DNA of 64,000 nucleotides from the NCBI RefSeq assembly GCF_018446385.1, contig NC_056001.1, positions 10,782,672 to 10,846,671 on the forward strand. The letters are read 5' to 3'. The notes beneath the pieces were generated by a model. That model did not search any database, was not told where the DNA came from, and saw only the letters and a program-made list of their open reading frames with translations. Made by a program: the position numbers and the translations under genes. The DNA is from Zingiber officinale (lineage: Eukaryota > Streptophyta > Magnoliopsida > Zingiberales > Zingiberaceae). Each line of letters begins with the position of its first letter. The stretch's first letter is position 1. This document shows, in pieces, positions 11,520 through 26,606 of the stretch.

Positions 11520-14500
11520 ATTATGGCAACCAAAAATATAATAGCTGAACTCAACAAAGGTGAGAAACTTAATGGGGATAACTACAAGATCTGACACCTC
11601 AAGATACAATATGTACTTGAGGAACAAGAAGTTTTAGAGGTTGTAAATCAGGTTATGGAAGTACCTGAAGATGGTCCCACTGCACAACACAGACGAGATC
11701 TTGATGCCTATAATGCATAGAAGAAAAAGGACTCCACTGCAAAGGGTATATTGATTAGTTCAATGGTAGACGACCTAGCTTTTGAATATGAGTCATATCT
11801 TACGGCTCATGAAGTCTGGGTTGCCCTTAAAGAAAAATACAGTGGAGTAAGTCTGAGCAAGCTTCGACAGCTGACAATTAAATTTGACAACTACAAAAAG
11901 CGTCCGAACGTATCAATGGTTCAACACCTCAGGGAGATGCCGAACATGATTCGGGAGCTTAAAACTGCTGGTCATGAGTTGACTGATGAACAACAGGTTC
12001 AAGCAGTTATACGTTCACTTCCAGATTCTTGGGAAACCATGAAGCAGACCTTAACTCACAGTGAGAGTATCAAGACTTTCACTGATGTCTCACGCCATGT
12101 AGAATTGGAGGCGGAGAGAGTTGAATCCGCAAGGATTTCTGGACAAGCCTATGTGGCTGTAGGTTCTGCAGGATCATATGGATCCAAGAAAAACAAATGG
12201 TTCAAGAAAGGGAAGGGAAAGAAGAAGGAAGCTGCTGTTGTGGGACAAGGCCCAATCAAGAAGATAGTCAAGAAGACTGGAAAGAAACCTAAAAACAAGT
12301 TGACTTGTTTTAACTGTGGCAAAAAGGGCCACTTTGCTCGGGAGTGCACTGAGCAGAAAAAGGTAAATCCAAGTGTGTCTTCTTTTCAAGAGTATTTTGT
12401 TGCTAGTTCAGTGTTGTTAGCTGATTCTTATCCTTTGTGGATTATAGATTCGGGAGCAACCAACCATGTAGCTCGGGAACGAGTTACATTTGTTGAGTAC
12501 CGTCGGGTACCAGCTGGCAACAAGTGGATCTATGTGGGAAATAATGCAAGAGTTGAAGTCAAAGGAGTCGACACTTGCAAACTCAACCTACGTGGTGGTA
12601 GAGTTTTATTTCTACATGATGTCCTGTATGCTCCTGAAATTCGACGGAATCTTGTTTCAGTTACGTGTCTTCTTGATTTAGGGTATTGTATTAATTTTTA
12701 CAGTCGGTCTGTTGAACTTAAGATTGACTCAGTGTCAATCGGATATGGTTTTTTAACAAATGGTTTTATGGTTCTTGATGTAGAACCAGATGTCAATTAT
12801 GCTATTGATAGTTGTTTTTCAAGCATTGCTTTAACTAGTGATGCAGATATAACTGATGAGGTTTGGCATGCTAGATTAGGACACATAGGACAAGAACGAA
12901 TGAATCGGTTAGCTAGAGAGGGTCTATTGGGCACTCGAGCTAAAATTCAATTGTCTATATGTGAGCATTGTCTTGCTGGAAAAGTAACTAGGAAACCATT
13001 TGGTAAGGCTATTAGATCTGAATCAACATTGCAGTTAATTCATTCGGACATTTGTGGTCCAATGAATGTGAAGGCTAGACATGGAGCTTCCTATTTCATT
13101 ACATTTATTGATGATTTCTCTAGGTTCAGTCATGTGTATTTGATTTCTCACAAATCCGAAGCATTAGATTGCTTCATTCGTTATATGAACGAAGTTGAGA
13201 ATCAAACAGAACGTAAAGTTAAGGCTTTACGCACTGACCGTGGAGGGGAGTATTTGTCTGATATGTTCAAAATAATATGTAATGATAGAGGGATTATTAG
13301 ACAGTTAACAATCCCTGGAACTCCACAGCAAAATGGGGTAGCTGAAAGAAGAAATAGGACTCTTCTTGAAATAGTTAGGTCTATGATGGCGCAAGCTAAT
13401 TTGCCAATCTCCTATTGGGGAGATGCACTATTAACTGCAACCTATATACTTAACAAAGTGCCTTCAAAGTCAATTCCATCTACCCCATATGAACGTTGGA
13501 CAGGCAGAAAACCAGATTTGAGTAATCTGAGACCTTGGGGGTCAACTGCTTATGTTCATGATAGTTCTCACAAGTATGGAAAACTAGGGCCTAGAGGTAA
13601 GAAATGTATCTTTATAAGATATCATGAAACCTCCAAAGGTTATGTTTTCATAGGTGAGCAACTAGATGGAACCATCTCCGAAATAGACTCGAGAGATGCG
13701 ACTTTTCTCGAAACAAAGTTCCCAATCAGAGGTGATGTTGATAAAAATGTTCTTCTATTTGAGGAGGATGAGATATTATCAACAAGAGAGGTGTCAAAAG
13801 GGATACCTGAGTCTAGTCAACCGAGTGGGAGTGATATGTCGAGTCATGAGTTGACTTCTCAACAGCCCAACTTACGGAGAAGTGTTCGTAAGATCAAACC
13901 TAAGAAGAGGTTTGATATTGAGAATGAGGCATTGGTTACACTTCCAATTGACGACGACGAGCCTCAATCCATTGAGGAAGCATTGGGATGTAGAGTTAGA
14001 GAAAAATGGAAAGCTGCAATGGTTGAAGAGATGGAGTCCATGATTCAAAATCATGTTTGGGACTTAGTTGATCTTCCTCCGGGCCGAAGGGCTATTGGGA
14101 ATAAATGGATTCTCAAAATAAAGAGGAAAGCAGATGGATCGATTAACAGATACAAAGCTCGTTTAGTTGCAAAAGGATATACCCAAATGGAGGGTATTGA
14201 CTTTGAAGAGACATTTTCTCCCGTAGTGAAATTTGTATCAATAAGAGTTATTTTGGCCTTTGTGGCACATTATGACTTAGAATTACATCAAATGGATGTA
14301 AAAACCGCTTTCCTTAACGGTGATCTTGACGAAGAAATCTATATGGTTCAACCAGAAGGTTTCATTGCTGAAGGCCAAGAGCAAAAAGTATGTAGACTTA
14401 GAAAGTCTATATATGGGCTAAAGCAAGCGTCAAGACAATGGAACATAAGATTTAACGAAGTCGTTTTATCTTATGGTTTCGAGATGATCAATGAGGATCA

Positions 14501-15481
14501 TTGTGTTTTCCTGAAAAGGGAAAAAGGAAAATATGTCATTTTATCATTATATGTTGATAGCTGGAAATAACTTAGGATATGTGAATGAAGTCAAGAAGTG
14601 GCTGTCATCACAATTTGATACAACAGATATGGGAGAAGCTGAATACATCTTAGGGGTGAAGATCATAAGAGATCGTTCTAAAAGACTTTTGGGTCTGTCA
14701 CAAGAGTCTTATATAAATAAGATGTTACATCATTTCAGCATGTCTAATTGCAACATAGAACATACACCTATTGTGAAAGGTACTGTGTTGAGCAAGAGTA
14801 TGTGTCCTAAAACTCCGGAGGAAATAGTGAGATGAATAAAAACCATATGCAGTGCTATTGGTAGTTTGATGTACACTATGTTGTGTGCAGGCTGGCATAG
14901 TTAGTCATTTTCGATAAAACCCAGGACCGAGACACTGGAAAGCGGTGAAAAGGATATTCAGATATCTCAAAAGGACAGAAGATTATTGTCTTTGTTTCCA
15001 AGGATCAGATATGAGTCTGAAAGGTTATATAGACGCAGATTAGGTGGGAGACCTGGATGATAAGAAATCCACATAAAGCTATGCATTCTTGCTGAATGGT
15101 GGCGCCATCTCATGGAACAGCAAGAAACAAGCTTGTGTAGCTTTGTCGATCATGGAAGCTGAATATGTGTCTTGCGTAGCGGCTATGTAAGAAGCGATCT
15201 GGTTGAGAAGGTTTCAAAAGCATCGAAAGAATATTGAGGATAGTTGAAGACAGTGGGAGTCATGATACAGTGCAATAACTTTTTCCAAGGATCCCAAATA
15301 TCATAGCAAAGGCAAGCATATAGAAATTAAATATAATTTTGTAAGGGATATTGTGGCTAAAAGAAAAGTCATTCTTGAGTATGTCCCTACACGTGTTATG
15401 CTTGCAGATCCTTTTACTAAGCCAATGACTAAAGAATCATTTAAAGAACATGTAAAGTCTTTGGGACTTCGTAGAATGTAA
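11520..15481 (+). pseudogene. gag-pol region of the copia element (fossil)
   Basis: Recognisable parts in order: a UBN2-type gag; a CCHC zinc knuckle ([14 protein letters not shown]) near 12310; an aspartic protease motif ([10 protein letters not shown]) near 12445; a GAG-pre-integrase HxxxxH/CxxC zone near 12860-12970; integrase core near 13040-13400 (DICGPM, then DDFSRF, then NGVAERRNR); reverse transcriptase from about 14040; and RNase H to about 15480. Much of it is open, but the region as a whole is broken and should not be annotated as a working gene. Any mobility would have to come from relatives elsewhere. Confidence 0.9.
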
Positions 15482-16695
15482 CAATATTAAAATAACAATC
15501 AGACTTTGTGTTATGATTGTGTCATTTGCCATAATTTATTCAGTGTATATGTTGTATTTGTTACATTCATGTAAGATCTCGGTGAGCATGTTGGCAGGTG
15601 GAGATTGGTCCACTCACATGGACAATCATCTCTGTTTGTTAAGTACAAATAGGGGTAAGACCGTTACTTATGAAACAGCTTACGTAGCTGAAATTATGAA
15701 ATTAGAGACAGATTCATAAGTTGAGGTCGTCTTGATAATTGTGTCAAGATGAGATCATTTATGTGTAAATAATGATCGAAGTAAATGAACCCACCATTTA
15801 CTGAACCTGTTGAAAGCCAGATTAGAATTCATATGTTGAATTCAGGATTAGACGTTAGGTATGTCTAGATCGAAATCTGTACGATGTTAAATTTGAAGAC
15901 AACATGTGCTATTGCGACAATAAAGGTAGTAGGAGAATGAATCCCTGTTTCTCTACTATGTGAGACTTTTGAGATTATATGTTAATCTCAATTTTTGCCT
16001 TAGTGACTATTTAGCTGTCTACTTGAAGTTTTAATCAGTGTCTGCTACTTTAGCGTGTATCCTATGGCTATGGATGATTCGGTCTATGGAGCATAACTAG
16101 GAAAGCGACTGATTAAAATGAATTGATTCTAGCTAAAAAGGAAGATTAAATAGATTTATATCTTTTGTTGTTATTCACTGGTCGACTCATTTCTGTTATG
16201 TACGGAAATGAATGTGAATATTGGATATGGAACATGCTCATGACATAATGGTCATTATTAGGGATTAGAGATGTTCATATCGATGTAAATGAAAATTATT
16301 TAATCTGGGTAAATAGCAAGACATGGATATCTTCAAGATAATGGCTGTGTGTCACTTGAAGATTGGATGGATCCTGGATAAAGGCTATGTGCCACCAGGA
16401 AAGAGGCTATGTGCCATGAAGAGTGTGTCTCTAATTTATTTGAGCAGCTAAGCAAAGTGTAACAACTTTATTAGCATTGATTGCTCAACGAGCGGCTAAG
16501 TCAAGGTGTAACAATCTTCTTAGCAACTATCGCTCAGTGTGCTTGCTGTCGCACGAACCATTTTCTCTAAGTATGGATTGGATGTTCTCATATGGTCTAT
16601 GTGACCAAACTCTCTAATAGTCTATGTGACTTATTAAGTCTTTGTGACTTACCTGAATGAACTAGTCTTAGTGCTTATCTTGGACGAGTGGGAGA
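15482..16695 (+). other. 3' non-coding tail of the copia element, with short tandem repeats and polypurine tract
   Basis: No frame of note. Two direct copies of a roughly 50-bp unit lie at about 16441-16540 (GAGCAGCTAAGCAAAGTG and GAGCGGCTAAGTCAAGGTG starts), with shorter reiterations of GGCTATGTGCC nearby. The tract GAGTGGGAGA ends right at the 3' LTR and is the polypurine tract. Confidence 0.8.
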
Positions 16696-17025
16696 TGTTA
16701 GAAATGGGGATAGTGGGGAACGTGGCTCATGTTCCCCACTACACATAATGGAAATGTCCATTATGCCCCTAGGGTATTTCCCTATATAAAGGGGGTCCGT
16801 CCAAGGCTCAGGGTGAGAAATCGCGATCGTGCGACGAGAGTAAGAGGTGAACATCCAAAGCGGCGGGATTTGGTTTGTGGAATTGCGGAGGGCTTTCCGA
16901 TCCTGTGATCGCTCTTCCGATAGCGAGCTTCGTCATTGTCGATTGCAGATCTGCGGGAGATCGCTGTAAGTTTTTACCGCATTTAATTAATTCATCTATC
17001 ATACATTTAGAACATATATTCAACA
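16696..17025 (+). repeat. 3' LTR of the copia element
   Basis: 330 bp, about three differences from the 5' LTR, followed by the target duplication TGCGG. Confidence 0.95.
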
Positions 17026-17507
17026 TGCGGGAAAGCCTAAAACAGGTCAAAAGTGACCGAATACTTGCGAGAAGACCGGTAGCAAATCAAGACTGACTGG
17101 ATACTTGTGGAGAGGTCCGGAGCTAGTCAAAAGTGATGAAATGCGTACGGAGAGACCCAAACTACGAGAGTAATGATAATTCTTCCTTTAAGGATAAGCT
17201 TGTTAGAAATACAATCAAAGTCTCATATTGTAAAAATATGAAAAAAATCATGAGTTTAAAAAGATAAAAATATCTCTATTTTTAATAGAGGTCTTTTCGA
17301 TAGAGTTTAAAAATAAAACTATGAGAACTTTGTCCTAATTAAAGTGGATAATATATCATACAATTATATACCTATGTAAATTTTTTGAGCACAACAATTA
17401 AAGAGAAAATTATATAATTTTTTATATTGTTTAACAATCTCCATATGTTTCAAAGAAAATAAAATTAGGCACCCTGAGTTGGTGCACACAAAGAATACAT
17501 ACGAGAG

Positions 17508-18227
17508 CAGGGGCGTAGCTATATAAGGCTTAGGGGGTGCGGTCGCACCTCCTGGAATTCAAGGAAAATATTAATACGGTGGGAAAAAAAATTAAAAAAA
17601 AGGTATAGTCATAAATTTTGAAATTTTCTCGTCTTTTTAGCAAAAAAAATCCAATTAAAACCCTTTCAGCCGAACCCATTTTCCTCTTTTCCCAAGTCAT
17701 TTTTTTTCTCTGCCCGTTTTTCTTCTTCCTCCTCTAATTGCGAACTTTTATTTTCCTCTTTTCATTTTTTTCTTCCTCTAATTTATTTCATATTCTTTTT
17801 GCTAACTCTAATTTTACCCACAAAATCTTCCGCGACATGTCGCTGCCGTTATAACCCAAGTCACTATCGCCACACACCGGTTGCTACCATCATCACTGTC
17901 TTTGTTGCATGGTCATCATCTTCACTTGGCTAACGTCGTCGCTTCGACGATGCTCCATAAAAAAATACCTTTTAATTGAGGTGAAATTTTCTTGATTGTT
18001 TTCTTTCACTCAACCAACACCGTTGTTTGTTGCTAGCATCACTGTCATCGTTTGCCGACTCCGCCGCTTTGCCCCTCCTGAGTAAAACACCTTTTAATTA
18101 AGGTGAAATTTTCTTGATTGTTTTCTTTCGCTCAACCGACGTCGTTGTTTGTTGCAAGCATCACCGTCATCGTTCGCCGACTTCGCCGCTTTGCCCCTCC
18201 TGAGTAAAAATCCTAGCTACGCCACTG
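17508..18227. mobile_element. Non-autonomous hAT element, 720 bp
   Basis: The terminal inverted repeats are CAGGGGCGTAGCTA (17508-17521) and TAGCTACGCCACTG (18214-18227), 13 of 14 matching. An 8-bp target duplication TACGAGAG flanks it (17500-17507 and 18228-18235). TIR sequence and 8-bp duplication are diagnostic of hAT. The other copy of the surrounding duplication has the uninterrupted site. No transposase frame is inside, so it must have been moved in trans. The interior is C/T-rich and carries a 122-bp direct duplication. Confidence 0.93.
17967..18210. repeat. 122-bp direct tandem duplication inside the hAT element
   Basis: Units begin ACCTTTTAATT at 17967 and again at 18089 and end TGCCCCTCCTGAGTAAAA. 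They match closely, so the duplication arose in this element or its recent ancestor. Confidence 0.85.
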
Positions 18228-18718
18228 TACGAGAGATCACACTTCGATTCTCTATTGGATATGAACTGATAACGAATTTGGTTGAAAACTTGTGTTAGAT
18301 GATCTTGGTCTAAAGTACGAATGTGCAGAAAAATACTAAGAGTTTACCTTCATGAGAGACGGTGAAGACTACGAAGATCAGCTGTCGATGTATTAGGGTG
18401 AGCATTTCTAGATATACTCGATTGTGGTCAATCACAAAATAATTGAATTGACTAACTCATAAAAAACCAAACTTGGCCAGCACAATCAAAGACATTAAAA
18501 ATCAAATTGATTATTCCATTCGTGAATGATGCAGAAATTAGAATTATTCATCTTCTTAAGTTGCTTCCAAAATTTTAAGATTATTTCTGGGATTATTATA
18601 TAGCCGTAAGACATCTAGATTATGGTTCAGATATTTATAATTTGACCTCAATTATAATATATTTATAAGATTTTTTTTCAAATAAATATTAGTAATTAGG
18701 CTAACTAAATTTATAATT

Positions 18719-19560
18719 CTTTTTATTATCGGAACATTTTGATAATTATAAAAGTATTTTAAAAAGCTAAGATAAACTTTTGCAAAGAAATAAAATTTTG
18801 TTAATACGAGAGAGTCCTATTTCATTTTTTAATTGGAAAACAGTATTATTCTAATATTCTTATAATAATTTCAGTCTTCAAAAGAACACTTTTTTTTAGA
18901 AAAGGATAAAAATAAAATTTTCTTTAGTTTTAAAAGATTACTTTTTCAGAAAAAGATAAAAAAAATACGGGTATTATGCTAAATGATGCTTTCCCCGAAA
19001 CTCGACATTGCCTCTTACGTTACGACTCGTAGATCCACCGAACGCGAAAAGAGTAGACCCGAGGGAATCACGCGCGTCACATGTCTTGACTCTTGACTGG
19101 ATAATATCATCATGTGACCCTCTGCGCGGCTAAATAATGCAGCAGCTGTCCCGCGAGTGTAGTGGCAGACGTTTTTTCAAATGTTTTAAATATTTAAGGA
19201 TTAAATTTTAACTTCGATCAATTTATAATGAATACATATTTTTTAATTAACTGTTGGCTTAAAAATATTGATGATTAATAAAAAAACTTCTATGGACCGA
19301 GAATCAATAATATCCAGAATTAATCAAGGTAAAATGAAAATATTCCAACTAAATAAATAATGCAGCAGCTGAAACTATGAAACCGACCACCTTGCTTCTC
19401 CCCTTCTTCCCTCTCTCCCGTCACAATCTGATGAGTTGGGTAAGAAGTCTTATCTCGCCATAGGATGACCTCCACGTCCACCATTAATCCCACGTTCCCC
19501 ATCTCCAACTCAACGATTATGTTATAATAAGAACAACAACAAGAAGTAGTAGTAGTGGAT
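18719..19560. other. Upstream region of the CIPK gene
   Basis: AT-rich with no gene. Two adjacent W-box-type sites (TTGACT at 19086 and 19093) lie about 470 bases upstream of the CIPK start, suggesting possible WRKY control. A 17-base word AAATAATGCAGCAGCTG occurs near 19134 and again near 19355. Confidence 0.45.
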
Positions 19561-22368
<2,808 letters not shown>

Positions 22369-23964
22369 ATGAGTGGGAATTTTACTCCACCCCTTTTATG
22401 TGCAAAACAAGCTTAACAGAACTTGTGTAAAAGGGCCCTTCGTGGAAGTTTGTTGTGAAGGATCCTATCCAAGTCGCCCTTCAAAGAAGTTCTGAATTCA
22501 AGAAGGTTGCTATTCTTTTAGTAACTCTGCGAGTTAGCAAATCATTTCTGGCAATTGAACAACAAAGCGAGAAAGTATATATGAATCTTTTTCAAAGTTT
22601 GTTAGTAATTCAAGGAGTGAGTGAGACCATAACATTGAGCACAGTTTCAGTGATAATTGACCTGTTGTTGATTGTCGTTTGTGTGAAAAGATCATATTGC
22701 AAAAACTAAAATAAATAATTTGCAAATAGGAAAAAAAACAAAGAAAATGAGGTTAAAAGGGGAAAATTCAAGGGATCACAAAGACAAACCTAACAAACTT
22801 GAGGAGCACCACGACTTTATTTCTTGGCTCGTTTAAGTAAACATCAAGAAGTTTAAAGGGTACCAACTTCTCCAAGATTACATCAAATACAAAACTATAG
22901 GTAAAAATCACGAGATTCTTTCAATCATTCGCAGAGATGAACAATATTAGTGTCTCTTATCCTACAAAGGAAACTCATTTTTGTAATTAAGTGCTTAATT
23001 GCCATGCAATGGAAGTATGGAACATATATTGATTGTTCTACATCTTGTCCATTTGAGCATGTAAAGTAAAGCAGCAGCTCATGGCATTCCGAACTGTGAG
23101 CCATTGTTTCCTGTAAAAAACATTTTCATCTTTACTACTCTATTGCTAACCTTCACACACTGCATTCATGCCTTCTCTGGACCACCATGATGCATTGTAA
23201 CTTTCACTGTCCTCTCATCATCACTAACTGAAACCAACCATAAATATTCTCATTTCTCCTAATTAACCAGAGTAATCACCCCAGAAATGGATCATTTGAT
23301 TATTATCTGTCTTCTGTTCCAGTTCTACATGAGCAGGCATTGCAGGGAAACTGCTGCGCAGAGAAGAGTGCAGTGGTTTCTCTTTCTGGGGTCCTTTTCG
23401 TTCTCCCCTCATCCAGTCTGTCCATGGCAGTGGTCCAGTGTTTGACCGAGACATTAGGAAACTCTTCCTTGTTCTAACCATCAAATTAGTCCTAATTAAC
23501 CAAGCCCATCATATCACATAATTCGATTAATTAAGTGTCTCTGCACTGTGAGTTCTGGAAGCAGAGGAGAGGCTGTGTCAGTGCTACGGAAGATTGTGCT
23601 GCACAGAAGGCTGGCCCGCAGAGGACAGGTGGTGGTCCACACCAGGAGCCATGGAATCTCAAAGTAACAAACAACCCCAGTTTCTCTAATTTGGATGGCT
23701 CAGCCTTGAAAGACACCAACATCTCTTTCTCTCCTCACTTCCTTTCGAGCACAACCCAACGCCTCTCTTCCACTCCAAATCATATCACTCTTGCCTCTTC
23801 TATATAATACCACAATATCTCTCTCCTCTCCTCTCCTCTACACTGATCGATTTCACCCTGGTCACTTTAATTGCCTGATTGGCTCGATGTAATCACCTGT
23901 ATAGGCTTTGATTAACCACTGTAATTGATTAAAGACTGTTTATATGTTTAGCGTTACTTCATTG
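22369..23964. other. CIPK 3' flank and bHLH promoter region
   Basis: No gene is recognised. Short frames near 22455-22709 and 23263-23807 lack family resemblance. Before the bHLH gene there is a TATA motif (TATATAATA, 23801) followed by a CT-rich tract at about 23819-23840, typical of a plant transcription start zone. Confidence 0.55.
23801..23840 (+). promoter_or_regulatory. TATA box and CT-rich initiator zone of the bHLH gene
   Basis: TATATAATA is followed within about 20 bases by a CTCTCCTCTCC tract. The leader to the ATG at 23981 would be about 150 bases. Confidence 0.5.
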
Positions 23965-24042
23965 ATGCAGAGACTGGAAGATGTACCACAGCTTTGGTTC
24001 CATGTCCACTCACTCAGATTACTTGCCACTCATGGGGGATAA
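23965..24042 (+). other. Possible overlapping upstream ORF in the bHLH leader
   Basis: An ATG at 23965 opens a 25-codon frame that overlaps the main start at 23981 in another frame and stops at 24042. If it is kept in the mRNA it would lower translation of the bHLH. The sequence TTGATGCAG ending at 23970 also looks like a splice acceptor, so a leader intron might remove this ATG. Confidence 0.3.
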
Positions 24043-25071
24043 CAGCAGTGACATGACCGTCAATGGCTCTTCCGTCGGTATCCAGCACAAGCTGCTGCAA
24101 CCGCCGTGCTTCGACCTCCCCAGTAACTGCACGGCAGCTGCGGCCGACGTGTTCTTCGCGGAGTTGCCGCCGGTGATGGACACGTTCTGTCACCATCACC
24201 CGGTTCATTATGATGCGCTGATTAACCAGGCGCCGTATGTGTTGGGGGACCTGCATGGAGAGCAGCAGCTGCTGGAGAACAGGGCGAGGCATCAGGTGTG
24301 GGGGATGAAGCAGGGCGGGCAGAAGAATGAGAAGCAAAGGAGAGAGAGACTCGGGAAGAAGTTTGAGGACCTCAAATCTCTCATTCCAACCTCCACCAAG
24401 GTTTAATTCATCATTCTACGAACTGAATTTGATTTCTGTGATTTTCTTATTATTTTGTTCTTGTCCTTTGTCGGTACGGTGTTGCTTCCGGCAGCCTTAC
24501 AGGGCGTCGATTGTGGCGGACACGATCGAGTACATCAACGAGCTGCTGAGGACGGTGGAGGAGCTGAAGATGCTGGCGGAGAAGAAGCGGAAGAGGAGGG
24601 AGAAAATGGCGGCGGCGGCGGCGGTCGGTGACGTGGAGGGCTGCTCCTCGCTGGTGGTGGCGCCACCGCTGCTCGACGGGCGACCGAGCAACGGGATACT
24701 CCGGTGCTCGTGGATACAGAGGAGGTCCAAGGAGACGCTCGTGGACGTGCGCATCGTGGACGACGAGGTCAACATCAAGGTGACTCGCCGGAGGAGGGCG
24801 AATTGCTTGCTCGCCGTCGCCAAGGCACTCGATGAGCTCCGCCTCGAGTTGATGCATTTGTCCGGCAGAAATGTCGGAGGATCTCACGTCTTCGTTCTCA
24901 ACGCCAAGGTAATTAATCTTGATTCTTAATTATAAAAATTTGGATCAATTAATTGCCAGAATAAGGATCACTTTGGATGAATTTATGTAATATTTCCAGA
25001 TTCATGAAGGCTCTTCGATCTACGCGAGTGCGATCGTGGAGAAGCTTATTGAAGTTACGGACGCTGTTTAA
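23981..25071 (+). CDS. bHLH transcription factor, EAT1 / bHLH10-89-91 clade
   Basis: DNA-binding regulator; clade members (rice EAT1, Arabidopsis bHLH10/89/91) control tapetum development in anthers. Exons 23981-24400, 24495-24908 and 25000-25071 join in phase 0 to 301 residues. The basic region and helix 1 are at about 115-140 (KNEKQRRERLGKKFEDLKSL), then IPTSTK, and helix 2 at about 141-173 (ASIVADTIEYINELLRTVEE). The second intron-flanked block has ILRCSWIQRRSKETLVDVRI and a C-terminal ACT-like fold ending VFVLNAK, IHEGSSIYASAIVEKLIEV, which matches the clade's tail. The basic region keeps the E/RxxR residues for E-box binding. The clade assignment and anther role are inferred from similarity as I recall it. 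Confidence 0.88.
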
Positions 25072-25232
25072 CAAGTGGAGAGATTAATTAGAGTATATTG
25101 AAGGTAATTAAAGAATAATGATCTATTGATGTCACAGTAGTTAGGATAGTTCTTGTAGCAGGGTTGGACTTGATTATATTGTAATCTTACTAATTATGAG
25201 AATCATAAAGCTGAGTATTAATGCTTTTAACT

Positions 25233-25270
<38 letters not shown>

Positions 25271-26050
25271 TTGGTTTGAAGGCTTCTTTCTTATATTTAT
25301 CATATTTTTCAAAAAATAAATTATGACATTAGAGGCTCAATGTTCTATTTGCACTACGGGGAATATAACATATTTTATATTTAAAAATTTATACATTAAT
25401 TTCAAATTGTTCATTAGGATTTTTTTTAATAATGAAATGATATTATTGGAGTAAAGATGATAACGTTCAACCATAAGTATTATCTATCCTCTTTATTAGG
25501 ATTCTGATGTCAGGATAGAATATTCATATTCTCATTTAGGTATTTACGATTAAAACTAATTAGGATATACTATTTTAACGTAATAAATAAGCTTTTGAAA
25601 AAGAATAAGTTAATAATCAGGCAATAAGATAAGCTGGACCTAAATTTTAACTTTAGTGGCTAAAATAATTATATAAGTTTCTTTTATTTTATTTTATTTT
25701 ATTTTTGTTGAAATTGAGTTTTGCTTGAACTTATAGTTATTTAAACGTAGTTTAGATTGGAGTTTGTTTAATTGTCTATTTTTTATATATATTTTTAAAT
25801 TTATTATTATTATAAGTTTATTGATTCTTTTTAAAAGTTTATTTTATTTATTTATAAGTCTAAACTTATGTTTTATAATGGAGTATGTTTTATTAAGTTC
25901 AATATCTCTATTTATAAATATTGACGAATTAAATGTATTCAGATTTATTAATTTGGTTGAATGAGTTATTAACTTTGAATAAATATAAATAAGCATTAAG
26001 CTTTGTCAATCCATTTACTATCCTAACCATATATATTGCTTTTCCTTCCC
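25072..26050. other. AT-rich intergenic DNA
   Basis: No gene is seen. A (TTA)n microsatellite is at about 25234-25270. Confidence 0.65.
25234..25270. repeat. Trinucleotide microsatellite (ATT)n
   Basis: About 12 uninterrupted ATT units in the 3' flank of the bHLH gene. Confidence 0.95.
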
Positions 26051-26067
26051 CTCAATCGAAACCCTAA
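26040..26067 (+). promoter_or_regulatory. Pyrimidine tract and telo-box of the ribosomal gene
   Basis: TTTTCCTTCCCCTC is followed by AAACCCTAA (26059-26067), the telo-box common upstream of plant ribosomal protein genes, about 65 bases before the ATG. It suggests growth-linked co-regulation. Confidence 0.7.
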
Positions 26068-26096
26068 TCGTTATTGCGCCGAGGCTCCGAGGCTAA

Positions 26097-26606
<510 letters not shown>

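Larger units (their letters stand above)
8946..17025 (+). mobile_element. Ty1/copia LTR retrotransposon, 8.08 kb, young, with an extra leader ORF
   Basis: Two 330-bp LTRs (8946-9275 and 16696-17025) open with TGTTAG and close with CAACA. They differ at about three sites (roughly 99% identity), which suggests insertion within the last few hundred thousand years under usual plant rates. A 5-bp target duplication TGCGG flanks the element (8941-8945 and 17026-17030). The primer-binding site fits initiator tRNA-Met. Domain order gag, protease, integrase, reverse transcriptase, RNase H is that of copia. Unusual parts are a 2.2-kb leader with its own ORF and a 1.2-kb non-coding tail. The coding part is broken, with roughly half a dozen or more breaks. 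Lineage within copia was not settled. Confidence 0.95.
8671..18718. repeat. Tandem duplication, copy 2, swollen by two insertions
   Basis: It matches copy 1 block for block once the copia element (8946-17025) and the hAT element (17508-18227) are taken out. Removing them and their target duplications leaves about 1.24 kb, which agrees with the copy 1 length less its extra 390 bases. Confidence 0.85.

Noticed and set aside
24014-24887. Several long minus-strand frames over the bHLH gene
   Set aside because: GC-biased exons leave other frames open; no domain is seen.
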